Assembly (NCBI GenBank): GCA_026988515.1
Contig: JALSLA010000019.1
Location: forward strand, 1-62,134
DNA: 62,134 bases
Origin: Helicobacteraceae bacterium
Lineage (GTDB): Bacteria; Campylobacterota; Campylobacteria; Campylobacterales; Sulfurimonadaceae
Direction of reading: 5' to 3'
Part shown: piece after piece, positions 13,287 through 23,446 of the stretch
Layout: every line of letters starts with the position of its first letter
How positions within the stretch are numbered: position 1 is the stretch's first letter
Notes under the pieces: generated by a model
Told to the model about the DNA's origin: nothing
What the model saw: only the letters and a program-made list of their open reading frames with translations
Database searches by the model: none
Program-made: the position numbers and the translations under genes

Positions 13287-13736
13287 TTATCGGCAGCGCT
13301 TGGCCAAAAAAGCGTTAAGCTGATTGGCAAAAGCATGAGCATCTTTCGGTGAAAAGGGCTTTGGTCCTTTTGTTATGTCACCACATTCACGAATGGACTC
13401 CATGAGATTACGCATTGCCAAATAGTGCTTGATATTATCGGCACTGAAACGTTGACCGCGATGATCGATGGCATGTGCTTTTTTGGTAACGATACTATCA
13501 GCCAGGGGAATGTCAGCGGTGATGACGAGATCCCCTTCTTGAACCGATTCGGCAATAGCGGCATCAGCAACATCGGCACCTTGTGCAACTATAGTATAGG
13601 TTATATATTTAGATGTTCCCAGAGATATTTTTTTATTTGAGACGACAAAGGTTTCAATACGAAGTCGTTCAATGGCGCGCAACAGAATGGGTTTGAGCAG
13701 ATTGGGAAAGGCATCGCCATCAATAAAGAGTCGCAC
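13287..13736 (-). CDS. YaiI/YqxD (DUF188) family protein
   Basis: IDGDAFPN...VITADIPLADSIVTKKAHAIDHRGQRFSADNI signature. Confidence 0.9.
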   Translation of the reverse strand: MRLFIDGDAFPNLLKPILLRAIERLRIETFVVSNKKISLGTSKYITYTIVAQGADVADAAIAESVQEGDLVITADIPLADSIVTKKAHAIDHRGQRFSADNIKHYLAMRNLMESIRECGDITKGPKPFSPKDAHAFANQLNAFLAKRCR

Positions 13737-13745
13737 GAATGCGCT

Positions 13746-14327
13746 CTATTTTGTAATGGTTACGACGATTGCACCGCGAAGGTCACTCATTTTGTATCCG
13801 GTTGCTTTATCGTTGGGATAGCTTGACTTTATAAAGTTGGCGAGTTTGGTATTGTTAGTGATATCACCGTGACATTTGAGACAGACACCTTTGTTAATAC
13901 GTAGCGGTTTGTAATATTTTGCCGTGGCACTGTCGACACGTTCTACTACATATTGTGGCAATATAACATGATTGTTTTGTAACTGTTGCAGTGCTTCTAA
14001 AATGGCTTTTTCCGAACCTTGTGCCGCATTGGCGGGATTGCGCTCATTCAGACTGATGCGCTTGACACTAATGTCCTTGCCGTATTTGGTGCTGACGTTA
14101 TCGGTAAGGGGAAAGGCTTTAGCAGAGCAAAATTTTGCTGCACCCAAGGGTCCTTCACTTTGAAGATGTTGTTTGAGATTTTTTCCAAGGGTTTGGATGA
14201 GGCTCGTTGCGACCTCATTACCCGTTTTGACGATGCTGTCATACTCCTCTTGCGGGGTCGTATAGGGGTTGGCAAGCAGTGATGTACCCAGTAGTGCGAG
14301 GGCGCTTAGGTAAGGTAATGTTTTCAT
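13746..14327 (-). CDS. Periplasmic heme protein, DUF3365 (Tll0287-like)
   Basis: Signal peptide, single CLKCH, Tll0287-like pattern (AIVVTI C-terminus). Confidence 0.75.
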   Translation of the reverse strand: MKTLPYLSALALLGTSLLANPYTTPQEEYDSIVKTGNEVATSLIQTLGKNLKQHLQSEGPLGAAKFCSAKAFPLTDNVSTKYGKDISVKRISLNERNPANAAQGSEKAILEALQQLQNNHVILPQYVVERVDSATAKYYKPLRINKGVCLKCHGDITNNTKLANFIKSSYPNDKATGYKMSDLRGAIVVTITK

Positions 14328-14398
14328 GCGATTTCCTTTATGAATTTCAGATAACTAATAATACTACATTATACTTATAATAAATTTGATGTAAATAA

Positions 14399-15700
14399 TT
14401 ATCTTTTTATGTAAGTTTGCAACCATGCAATCGCTTCCGATTTACATGTAAATTCTTGTCGTAGTTGCGCATTGTAGGCATCATTCAATAGGGTTTTAAA
14501 GCTTTTGGAAGGCTGAAGCCCCTGTGCAATAAGATCACGACCTTGAAGCAGTGGCTTGGGCGGATGATAAAATACATGTAAGGCCTGTGCCTTCTCGGCC
14601 AGCCATATTCCGGCTTCGAAGCGGTAGTGGTCCGTATGGCGGTGACATTTTCTCGCTATGGCTTCGGCAACGGGGAGCAGGTCGGCAATGCAGACGTTGA
14701 CAGAGAGCTTTAAAATTTCGGCTGAACCCGATTGCGCATCATACATCCGTTGCGGGTAGCGATTGTAACGCACCAGCGTACTAACGGCATCAATGAGTGC
14801 AGGATGCTGTGTCAGTCGGTGAAGAAAGGTTTTGCCCTCATGGGGCATTTTATGACAGAGAATGGCGAGCATGGCAACAAGATCTTTTGTGGCATCACCA
14901 CGTCGCATTGATGCCATGGTATCTAAAGTCAGCAGTGTATGATCAAAAAGATTCTTTTGTGAACGGCAGGTTTGCGATGCCATCGCATCAAGCTCGTCAA
15001 AATAGCGTAAGGCACCGAATGCTTTGAGCAGACGTATTCCTTCGGAGGGTTTGTCGGCATTGAGCAGCAATTTACGAAACTCTTCAAAAATACGCTCTTT
15101 TGGTAACGTTTGCAGTTCACCGGAGGCCACTATGGTACGGCAGAGTCGGTGGAGTGAGTCGCTAATGTGCAGATTAAAACGTGCCGCAAACTGCATGGCA
15201 CGATAGAGTCGCAGGGGGTCTTCAACAAACGTGTTTGCATCCACTTCACGCAAGAGCCCGTTTTTCAGGTCATCTTGCCCGCCGTAAGGGTCCAGCAGTG
15301 TGTCAGTTACGGTATTATAGCCTATGGCGTTGATGGTAAAGTCTCGTCGACGTGCCGCGGCGCTAAAGTCGAGTTGCTGTGCCGTATTGACACGAAAGCC
15401 TTTGTGGCCGGGGGCTATTTTAGATTCGGTACGCGGCAGGGAAATATCTAAAGAGAGTTCGTCTATGCGCATTTTCAACACACCAAAACTGCGCCCGACT
15501 TCATGAACGGTTCCAAACGTATTGAGAACGGTTTTGAGTGTTTCTATGTTGTTAGTCCCGTAGACTTCAATATCGATATCTTTGGAATATACATGCAGTA
15601 GGGTATCGCGTACGTATCCGCCGACGATAACCGGAGTCATCTTCTTGGCTATCAGTGCGTCGAGCAGCGGCATGAGCGTTAGCGGTAGGGCAATGAGCAT
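14399..15700 (-). CDS. cca: CCA tRNA nucleotidyltransferase / poly(A) polymerase family
   Basis: VGGYVRDTLLHVYSKDIDIEVYG and RRRDFTINAIGYN motifs. Confidence 0.9.
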   Translation of the reverse strand: MLIALPLTLMPLLDALIAKKMTPVIVGGYVRDTLLHVYSKDIDIEVYGTNNIETLKTVLNTFGTVHEVGRSFGVLKMRIDELSLDISLPRTESKIAPGHKGFRVNTAQQLDFSAAARRRDFTINAIGYNTVTDTLLDPYGGQDDLKNGLLREVDANTFVEDPLRLYRAMQFAARFNLHISDSLHRLCRTIVASGELQTLPKERIFEEFRKLLLNADKPSEGIRLLKAFGALRYFDELDAMASQTCRSQKNLFDHTLLTLDTMASMRRGDATKDLVAMLAILCHKMPHEGKTFLHRLTQHPALIDAVSTLVRYNRYPQRMYDAQSGSAEILKLSVNVCIADLLPVAEAIARKCHRHTDHYRFEAGIWLAEKAQALHVFYHPPKPLLQGRDLIAQGLQPSKSFKTLLNDAYNAQLRQEFTCKSEAIAWLQTYIKR

Positions 15701-17095
15701 TTAAGATGCTTTGAATTTTTTAATGCTGAAGCTAAATGTTGAGCCTTCATGCAGACGGCTTTTAACGACAAGCGAGCTGTTATGAAGCTTTAAAATGTAG
15801 CTGACAATGGCCAGACCGATACCCATGGAGTTATCCCAGCTGTTTTTATGGACGCGGTAAAATTTTGAGCTAATCTTTTCGATCTCTTCAGCTTCAATGC
15901 CAATGCCGAAATCTTCGACCACAACGTCATTATCAGTTAAACTCAGACGAACATCCTCTTCGGAGTATTTAAGCGCATTGTCAATAAGATTGACGACAAC
16001 AAGCTCTATCATGGTTTTGTCGGCAAACACCCTGCGAGAGGTTCCCGTATAGATAACGGTACGGTTTTTATAACTTTTGGACATGTTGCTTGCAATCTCT
16101 TCAAGCAGCTCGCTAAGATCAAAATGGGTCGGTTTGATGCTTAAATCGTTATGCTCCAACTTGACCGACAGGCTCAACCGATCAAGCATACTGCTGATTT
16201 TGTGACTGTTAGAGAGGATTTTTTGTAAAAATTTTGTGCGTATTTGCGCATTGATTTCCGGATCGTCATGCAGGGTTTCGGCATAGCCCATAATGGAAGC
16301 AATCGGATTTTTGAATTCATGCGAGATAGCCGAGAGTATGTCGTTACGCTGTTTGTTAACCAAACGCAGTTTTGCCGTATATTTGCGTTTTTGTTTCTCG
16401 CGAGATGCCAATTTTTTAACAAGATTTTTTAGCAGTAAAGAGATCTGTAAAAATTCGTTAAAGTAGCGGGTTTTTACCACGGCTTTGTAATTTTTGTTGG
16501 AGATGGCATCAAGATATTGGGTGATTTGCATGATATCGTAACGGATGCGCTTGCTCATTTTTAACGAGACAACAATGGCAATAAGGGTCATGAGGGCAAA
16601 GATAATGAGCAGGTTGCGCCAGAGTGCATAAAAATTATGCATGATGCGCTCCAGACTGATGGACAGACGCAGGTAGATCGGATGCTGCTGCCAGATGATA
16701 CGTTTGGAAACATATAGAAAATCGGTTTTTAGAGTTTTCGAGTAACGGGTACTCATACCGAATGTTTGGGAGTTTGATGCTATCACTTCAGCGCGGTGAG
16801 CATGGTTTTCCATATGTTGTTTGTCCGTATTACTCTCGGCTATAACATTGCCGTTTGTATCAATAACGGTAATACGTAAGCCCGTGGCACGGTGCGCCTT
16901 TTTGACATACGTATCGAGACTCTCAACGGTATTGAGTTCCAATGCAATAAGGGCAATAGAGCTTTTGAGATGATCTTCATAATACTCAATAACTATATCT
17001 TTAAGGGTAATATAACTTGCCAACGAGGCTAAAAAGAGCGTGCCTAAGAAGAGACCGAGAAACTTAATAATAAAGACATGGTGAATGTTTAGCAC
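15701..17095 (-). CDS. phoR: Sensor histidine kinase, PhoR-like
   Basis: Two TM segments, SHEFKNPIASI H-box, VVNLIDNALKYS, DFGIGI; in locus with phoB/phoU. Confidence 0.8.
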   Translation of the reverse strand: MLNIHHVFIIKFLGLFLGTLFLASLASYITLKDIVIEYYEDHLKSSIALIALELNTVESLDTYVKKAHRATGLRITVIDTNGNVIAESNTDKQHMENHAHRAEVIASNSQTFGMSTRYSKTLKTDFLYVSKRIIWQQHPIYLRLSISLERIMHNFYALWRNLLIIFALMTLIAIVVSLKMSKRIRYDIMQITQYLDAISNKNYKAVVKTRYFNEFLQISLLLKNLVKKLASREKQKRKYTAKLRLVNKQRNDILSAISHEFKNPIASIMGYAETLHDDPEINAQIRTKFLQKILSNSHKISSMLDRLSLSVKLEHNDLSIKPTHFDLSELLEEIASNMSKSYKNRTVIYTGTSRRVFADKTMIELVVVNLIDNALKYSEEDVRLSLTDNDVVVEDFGIGIEAEEIEKISSKFYRVHKNSWDNSMGIGLAIVSYILKLHNSSLVVKSRLHEGSTFSFSIKKFKAS

Positions 17096-17811
17096 AAGGT
17101 GTATCCGACACCTCGAACCGTTTTAATGTACTCTTTCTCTTTGTCGGGGTCAATTTTTTCTTTGAGGCGGTTAATGGCAACGTTGACCGTGCGATCTTGA
17201 TAGATGCCATCATTGCCCCAGACATGCTCAAGAAGATAATCACGATCGAGTACGACGTTATGATTGTTCATGAGGGTATGAAGCAGGTCAAATTCGAGTT
17301 TGGTCAACTCTACTTCCTGTTCTGCAACATGTAAAGTATGGGCATTAAGATTGAGCTTCATGTCGCGATGTTCCAAAATACCGTGGGACGCTTCGTGGCG
17401 TGTACGGCGTAAAACGGCTTTGATACGTAGAATCAGCTCTTTCATATTGAACGGTTTGGTAACATAGTCGTCACCGCCACGTTTGAATCCCTCTTCAATA
17501 TCGTTGTCACGATTTTTGGCGCTCAGGTAGATTACAGGGAGGTCAAAGCCTTTTGCACGAATCGAGGCAACAAACTCGCTCCCCTCTACTCCGGGAAGAT
17601 TGCGATCCATAATAAGCAGATCAACCGACTCCTCTTCGAGTGCCTGTTCGACATTTTTGGTATGCATAAAACCGAGGGTTTCAAAGCCTTCTTTAGCGAG
17701 GTTATACTCGATGAGCTCTAAAAGATCCTCTTCATCTTCGACAATAAGTATGAGTGTTTGCATCACATTCCTCTGTTTAGTAGACGTTGATGCTCCCGCC
17801 CTCTTTGGCAT
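17089..17811 (-). CDS. phoB: OmpR-family response regulator, PhoB-like (probable start 17763, MQTLILIVEDEE)
   Basis: Receiver domain plus winged helix (RTVNVAINRLKEKIDP...IKTVRGVGYTL); adjacent to phoU and phoR. Confidence 0.85.
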   Translation of the reverse strand: MPKRAGASTSTKQRNVMQTLILIVEDEEDLLELIEYNLAKEGFETLGFMHTKNVEQALEEESVDLLIMDRNLPGVEGSEFVASIRAKGFDLPVIYLSAKNRDNDIEEGFKRGGDDYVTKPFNMKELILRIKAVLRRTRHEASHGILEHRDMKLNLNAHTLHVAEQEVELTKLEFDLLHTLMNNHNVVLDRDYLLEHVWGNDGIYQDRTVNVAINRLKEKIDPDKEKEYIKTVRGVGYTLC

Positions 17812-18451
17812 AGAGCATTAAATTGGCGATATTGACCGAACGATCGCATGAACGTTCGAGTTTTCGTAAGGTTCCCAGCACTTTGACATATTCAATAGAG
17901 AGCTCTTTTTCACCAATAATGAGATTCATAATCTCTTTCTCCAAAATAGCGAAAAGGTCATCGTTTTTACTCTCTTCGACCATTACTTTACGGTAATACT
18001 CGTCAATATTGCATATTGTAAACTCTTTAAAGCATTGCAAAAGATATTGTAACGCATTTATAGTACTTTTGTGTAGCTGTACAATAGTATTGTTTAGCGG
18101 TGTAAGGTGGCATTCACTTTCACAATGTTCCTTCATGCGGCGTGCATACTTTTTCACCCCGTCACCGATACGGACAATTTCATTGGTCATTTTAAGGTAG
18201 GAGACAAGCATACGAAGCTCGTTGGCTTCAGGACCAAAAAGGGCAAAGGTTTTAATAATTTCGTTGTCAATCGCGTTAGCATCACTTTGAATGGTTTTGA
18301 GTTGGGACTTTACGAGATCATATTCATCACTTTTATCGTGAATAAAGGCATCGAGTGTAAGCTGGTTGGAGACAATAATTTTTTCTAAAAGGGCGGTGAT
18401 CATCTCTTGGATTTCGGTAATTTTATTTTCGTAACGTTTTAACACGTTCAT
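17777..18451 (-). CDS. phoU: PhoU-family phosphate regulator
   Basis: Helical PhoU-like protein, divergent from pstS, upstream of phoB/phoR. Confidence 0.85.
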   Translation of the reverse strand: MNVLKRYENKITEIQEMITALLEKIIVSNQLTLDAFIHDKSDEYDLVKSQLKTIQSDANAIDNEIIKTFALFGPEANELRMLVSYLKMTNEIVRIGDGVKKYARRMKEHCESECHLTPLNNTIVQLHKSTINALQYLLQCFKEFTICNIDEYYRKVMVEESKNDDLFAILEKEIMNLIIGEKELSIEYVKVLGTLRKLERSCDRSVNIANLMLYAKEGGSINVY

Positions 18452-18498
18452 CTCCTTGCTAACATAAATAAATAATATCTGAAAGAGTATAGGATTAT

Positions 18499-18551
18499 GG
18501 TAACAGAAAGGTTACAAGCTGTATTGCCGATTGTAATCAAACGGTTATCTT
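18499..18551 (+). promoter_or_regulatory. Candidate tandem Pho boxes between phoU and pstS
   Basis: GGTAACAGAAAGGTTACAAG (18499-18518) and TTGTAATCAAACGGTTATCTT (18531-18551), half-sites spaced about 11 bp. Confidence 0.45.
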
Positions 18552-19602
18552 GCTTCTTTACAATGTCACCATCTTAAACGAAATGAGGAGAGATATTATG
18601 ATAAAACGTATTGTTTCAGCGGCATTGATTGCAGCCGTTACGGTTACGGCATCGATTGCCGCCGATAAGATTAGCGGAGCGGGAGCATCGTTTCCGGCAC
18701 CACTCTATTATGATTGGGCATATAACTATCAAAAAGATACGAAAAGCCGAGTGAATTATCAGTCGATCGGTTCAGGCGGCGGTATTAAACAGATAAGCAA
18801 CCGTATTGTTGATTTTGGAGCATCGGATAAACCGTTGAAAACAAAAGAGTTAATGAAGAAGAAGTTACTGCAGTTTCCTACGGTTATCGGATCCATTGTA
18901 GTTGCCCATAATATCCCGGGTATTGCCGATGAAAAACTCAAGTTGAAAAACAGCGTGGTTGCCGATATTTTTTCGGGTAAAATCACCAAATGGAATGATC
19001 CGGCTATTCAGGCAGATAATGCAAAACTGACACTGCCCGATGAAAAAATCATTGTAGTGCGTCGCTCTGACGGTTCAGGGACAACCTATAACTTTACATA
19101 CTATTTAAGCAAAAGCTCCGATAACTGGAGAAATCATTTCGGTACGGGTAAAGCGATTGACTGGGCCGTTGGAATCGGCGGCAAAGGGAACGAGGGAGTA
19201 GCCAATTTACTCAAGCAGACACCGTATGCCATCGGTTATATTGAGACAGCTTATAAAGAAAAGAGCAAACTCGCGGCTGCAACGCTTCAGAGTGCAAGCG
19301 GAAAATGGGTCAGTGCCCGTGAAGAGAATTTTAAAGCAGCAGCAAAATATGCGTCTTGGACGAAAGAAGATAATTTCTATGCCATGCTGGCACTGCAGCC
19401 GGGTGATACATCGTATCCGATTGTAGCGGCAACGTTTATTTTGCTTCCGAAAGAGCATGTTGCAATGAATAAAAAAGTTATTGCTTTCTTTGACTATGCT
19501 TTTAAAAACGGTGACGCATCCGCGAAAAAGTTAGGATATATTCCCCTTCCTGAGGAGACAAAAGCAATGATTCGCGAGTATTGGAGTATGCACATTAAAT
19601 AG
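18550..19602 (+). CDS. pstS: Phosphate-binding protein PstS (probable start 18598, MIKRIVSAAL)
   Basis: GAGASFPAPLYYDWA, GSGGGIKQI, VRRSDGSGTTYNFT. Confidence 0.97.
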   Translation: MLLYNVTILNEMRRDIMIKRIVSAALIAAVTVTASIAADKISGAGASFPAPLYYDWAYNYQKDTKSRVNYQSIGSGGGIKQISNRIVDFGASDKPLKTKELMKKKLLQFPTVIGSIVVAHNIPGIADEKLKLKNSVVADIFSGKITKWNDPAIQADNAKLTLPDEKIIVVRRSDGSGTTYNFTYYLSKSSDNWRNHFGTGKAIDWAVGIGGKGNEGVANLLKQTPYAIGYIETAYKEKSKLAAATLQSASGKWVSAREENFKAAAKYASWTKEDNFYAMLALQPGDTSYPIVAATFILLPKEHVAMNKKVIAFFDYAFKNGDASAKKLGYIPLPEETKAMIREYWSMHIK

Positions 19603-19622
19603 CCTTAGGCTATAATGGCGGT

Positions 19623-20312
19623 ATGAGTTTTACCGCCTTTCCCCAAGCAAGCCTCGATTTTCTGGCGCGTATTCGTCGCAACAATACGAAAGAGTGGTTT
19701 GAAGCCCACCGAGAAGAGTATGAAAAACTTATACTGACCCCCTCCCGCTCCTGTGTGGTGGAGCTCGGTGAGCATCTTCAAGCCTTGGTGCCGACAATTA
19801 ACGCTACCCCCAAAGTTAACGGATCGCTCTTTCGTATCTACCGCGATCTACGTTTTTCCAAAGATAAAACCCCTATTAAGAGTCGGATCGGATTGATCTT
19901 TTGGCAAGGTCGCGGAAGACGGATGCAAAGCAGTGCTTTTTATCTGCATTTTTCACCCGATGAACTGTTTGTTGCCGCCGGCATACGCAAATTTTCGACA
20001 CAGATGCTGACATGTTATAGAGAGTACATCAACACGGCACGGCATCGTGAAGAGCTGCACAGCATTTTAGAAACAATGCGCACAGAGGGGTTGACGATAC
20101 CGCCACCCAAATACAAACGACTTCCCCGTAGCTTTGATACGAGCTTGAGTGAAGAGCTGCTCACCCGCTATGACAGCATGTATGTCAGTAGTGTTTTTCC
20201 GTCTGAAATGATCCACTCTCAAGAGTTCATTCCCAGAGTGTTTGCAAGCTATGCGGCCATGTTGCCGTTACAGCAGTGGGTCTATGAGATGACGATGACG
20301 TGTGAGTCATGA
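19623..20312 (+). CDS. DUF2461 family protein
   Basis: FLARIRRNNTKEWFEAHREEYE and GRRMQSSAFYLHFSPDELFVAAGI patterns. Confidence 0.85.
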   Translation: MSFTAFPQASLDFLARIRRNNTKEWFEAHREEYEKLILTPSRSCVVELGEHLQALVPTINATPKVNGSLFRIYRDLRFSKDKTPIKSRIGLIFWQGRGRRMQSSAFYLHFSPDELFVAAGIRKFSTQMLTCYREYINTARHREELHSILETMRTEGLTIPPPKYKRLPRSFDTSLSEELLTRYDSMYVSSVFPSEMIHSQEFIPRVFASYAAMLPLQQWVYEMTMTCES

Positions 20313-20398
20313 TTTTACATGTAACCGGTTCTTTTAAGAGATGCTGTTACTTCTCTTGGCTATGATTTCAAAAATTTTTAATAAAAGAGCATGACGAT

Positions 20399-21985
20399 AT
20401 GAAAACAATGACACCGATACGACTGATACTGTACGTCTCCATATTTTTAGTACTGTTTGACAATGTCTCGTTTTTTACGAATGTTATTAAAGCTTACTAT
20501 CCGATAGGTGCCGATAATATACTGCCGCTATTGTCTGTTGTCATGATGCTAACCCTGTTTATTGCGCTGCTTTTTACGCTGGTGAGTTCGCGTTATACGA
20601 CCAAGCCACTGCTCATTGGTATATTGCTCATTTCGTCATTGGCAAACTATTTTATGAATACCTATCAGGTAGTGATTGACGACAGTATGATCCAAAATAT
20701 TGTCGAAACCAACCTGGATGAGTCCATGGAGCTTTTTGATATCAGGATGTTGTTTTACTTTCTGTTGCTGGGGATACTGCCCTCGTATGTTGTCTATAAG
20801 ACGCCGCTTATATACGGGACATGGCGCAGCGCGCTACTGCAACGCCTTAAAGCCGTTTTGATCCTTGTTGTATTGATTGTGTTAATCTTTTTTAGTTTCA
20901 GCAGGTTTTATACTTCGTTTTTTAGAGAGCACAAGCCGTTGCGATTTTATACCAATCCGACATACTACATTTACAGTTTGGGTAAATATATCGGCAATAC
21001 ATTTCGGATTCAAGAAGTGTTGCAGCCATTAGGGCGTGATGCGACTGTGATGCCCAATGATAACGGACGCAAAAAACTGCTCATCATTGTTGTAGGAGAA
21101 GCGGCCCGTGCAGATCGTTTCGCGTTAAACGGATATGCACGCGCCACGAACCCGTTGCTTGAGAAAGAGGAGGGTATTGTTAATTTTACGAACCTCTATT
21201 CGTGCGGCACATCGACCGGAATTTCAGTACCGTGCATGTTTTCTGTGTATGAGAAAGATGATTTTTCAGTTAAAAAGGGACGCGCTATTGAAAATGTCTT
21301 GGATGTGCTACAGCATACCGGTGCGGTTGACCTGCTCTGGCGCGATAACAATTTCAACTCAAAAGGGGTGGCGGATCGTATTGTGTACGAAGATTATAAA
21401 AACGCCGAAAATAATACGATATGCGATAGCGTTGAATGTCGTGACGAAGGCATGCTGGTCGGACTGAAAGGATATATTGACGAGCGTCCCGAAAAAGATG
21501 TGGTTATTATACTGCATCAAATGGGCAACCATGGGCCGGCATATTACAAACGATATCCGAAATCTTTTGAGATATTCACCCCCGTATGTCAAACCAATCA
21601 GCTTGAAGCATGTACACAAGAAGAGATCTCCAATGCTTACGATAATGCCATGATTTACACTGATTATTTTCTCTCCCAAACCATTGCACTGCTAAAGCAG
21701 TATGATACACAGCGTGATACAAGTATGATCTATATGAGCGATCATGGAGAGTCGCTTGGAGAAAACGGACTTTACCTGCACGGACTTCCTTATTTTATGG
21801 CACCCGACACCCAGACGCATATTGCAGGGTTTATGTGGTTTGGCGGTATGAATCCTAAAAAAACGCATGTTTTGGCACGTCGTAACGATGCCCTGTCTCA
21901 CGATAATTTGTTCCATACCATACTCGGAGTGATGGATGTCAATACCTCGGTATACGACGCCTCTTTAGATATTACCCGACCTTAA
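20399..21985 (+). CDS. EptA-like phosphoethanolamine transferase
   Basis: N-terminal TM segments; sulfatase-fold domain with IIVVGEAARADRFALNGY, CGTSTGISVPCMFS, YMSDHGESLGENGLYLHG. Confidence 0.93.
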   Translation: MKTMTPIRLILYVSIFLVLFDNVSFFTNVIKAYYPIGADNILPLLSVVMMLTLFIALLFTLVSSRYTTKPLLIGILLISSLANYFMNTYQVVIDDSMIQNIVETNLDESMELFDIRMLFYFLLLGILPSYVVYKTPLIYGTWRSALLQRLKAVLILVVLIVLIFFSFSRFYTSFFREHKPLRFYTNPTYYIYSLGKYIGNTFRIQEVLQPLGRDATVMPNDNGRKKLLIIVVGEAARADRFALNGYARATNPLLEKEEGIVNFTNLYSCGTSTGISVPCMFSVYEKDDFSVKKGRAIENVLDVLQHTGAVDLLWRDNNFNSKGVADRIVYEDYKNAENNTICDSVECRDEGMLVGLKGYIDERPEKDVVIILHQMGNHGPAYYKRYPKSFEIFTPVCQTNQLEACTQEEISNAYDNAMIYTDYFLSQTIALLKQYDTQRDTSMIYMSDHGESLGENGLYLHGLPYFMAPDTQTHIAGFMWFGGMNPKKTHVLARRNDALSHDNLFHTILGVMDVNTSVYDASLDITRP

Positions 21986-21991
21986 AAGTAT

Positions 21992-22013
21992 CTGTAACCG
22001 AAATGTAATGAAG
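21992..22013 (+). promoter_or_regulatory. Candidate Pho box upstream of porin
   Basis: CTGTAACCGAAATGTAATGAAG about 45 bp before the start codon. Confidence 0.6.
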
Positions 22014-22057
22014 ATATTTTACACTGCTGCTTATCAAAACTTAGGAGAGATTTTTAC

Positions 22058-23224
22058 ATGAAAAACGTAGCACTTTCTGCATTAGCAGCATTGGTGATAG
22101 CCCCATCCCTTTTTGCAGGGTATGCCGAAGCGACAAACCTCTATACGGACACGACGACCGGACAGGTTTTTACCACACCCGGAGAGAACCGTGTTGCAAT
22201 GAAAACGAGCGATACGCCGGTATTTTCTAAAGCAAGCAGTTTAAAGTTTAGCGGGGTGCATTATCTAGGATTTGTCAGTTCAAATCCCGATAAAAGTGAC
22301 AGCAGTACTTATTTTGAGACCCGTCGTAACTATTTTCAAGTCAAAGCGTATCTGTTTGACGATCCTAAAAGTTATTTGCGTACCACTTTCGATACCCATC
22401 AAGATGAAACGGGCGACTGGAAAGTACGCCTGAAGTATGCGTATCTTTTTTTAAATAATGTCCTGCCGTATACCGGAGTAGAGTTTGGTCAGGTGCACCG
22501 TCCATGGATTGATTATGAAGAGCATCAAGCATGGTTTATGCGCTCAATCAGCAAAGTATTTGTTGAGGCGAGTGAGGCGTCACACCTAACCAATTCGGCA
22601 GATTTGGGGGTTAATTTTAAGACAAAAACAGCGTATTTCACCTCAGAACTCGGCCTGTTTAACGGTGAAGGCTACCACGGCGATGAGAGCGGTGCCGGGA
22701 ATTCATTAGAGTGGCGTTTAACCGCGGCTGTCATGGGTAACGGAGAGAAGAAGCGCAAACCGCTTAAAGACACCTATTTCGATGCATCATTTTTTGGTCA
22801 GTACAATATGGACAACAGTAAAAATGAAGATCAGACCTATACCTTTTACGGACTGCATGCGGTCTATAATATGCCGTCACTTTTAGTAAGCGCACAATAT
22901 GTCACGGCAGACAATGACAATGATATTAGCGATACCAGTCAATATAATGGCAGCGGTTTTTCTATTAACGGGAGCTACCGTTTCGGTGATCATAAAGAGT
23001 ACTCTGTTTTAGGACGCTATGATAACTGGACAGCGGAAAAGACAATTTCCGGTGAAGAGTATGAGACCAATAATTATATTTACGGTATTGCATGGCAGCA
23101 GAACAAAAATGTCAAATGGCTGCTCTCGGGTCAAACGTATGATCCAAAAGATGCCAAAAGCTACAAAGGCAAAGATGCCGAAAAACGTACCGATATCCTA
23201 GTGACCGCTGAGGTTCACTGGTAA
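22058..23224 (+). CDS. Outer-membrane porin, probably phosphate-starvation-regulated
   Basis: Signal peptide, beta-barrel alternation, C-terminal aromatic (EVHW), Pho-box-like site upstream. Confidence 0.8.
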   Translation: MKNVALSALAALVIAPSLFAGYAEATNLYTDTTTGQVFTTPGENRVAMKTSDTPVFSKASSLKFSGVHYLGFVSSNPDKSDSSTYFETRRNYFQVKAYLFDDPKSYLRTTFDTHQDETGDWKVRLKYAYLFLNNVLPYTGVEFGQVHRPWIDYEEHQAWFMRSISKVFVEASEASHLTNSADLGVNFKTKTAYFTSELGLFNGEGYHGDESGAGNSLEWRLTAAVMGNGEKKRKPLKDTYFDASFFGQYNMDNSKNEDQTYTFYGLHAVYNMPSLLVSAQYVTADNDNDISDTSQYNGSGFSINGSYRFGDHKEYSVLGRYDNWTAEKTISGEEYETNNYIYGIAWQQNKNVKWLLSGQTYDPKDAKSYKGKDAEKRTDILVTAEVHW

Positions 23225-23230
23225 GAGAGG

Positions 23231-23247
23231 AGTGCCTTTTCGGCACT
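23231..23247 (+). terminator. Hairpin after the porin gene
   Basis: AGTGCC-TTTTC-GGCACT; T-rich stretch further downstream. Confidence 0.45.
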
Positions 23248-23446
23248 GCTGCAATATAAAAGCTTAATTTTTTTCTTCAATAAAATCCTTTTTGCTACTG
23301 CTAAGAAACATATTTTTACTCATAAAACAGTGTCCGAAAAATTCTCAAACCGATGGATGAATGTATAATTTTTAATAATTTAACAATAAAGTTAAAACAT
23401 TATGCTAGAATCAACAATAATACTTAAATCTTATAAAGGATTTGGA

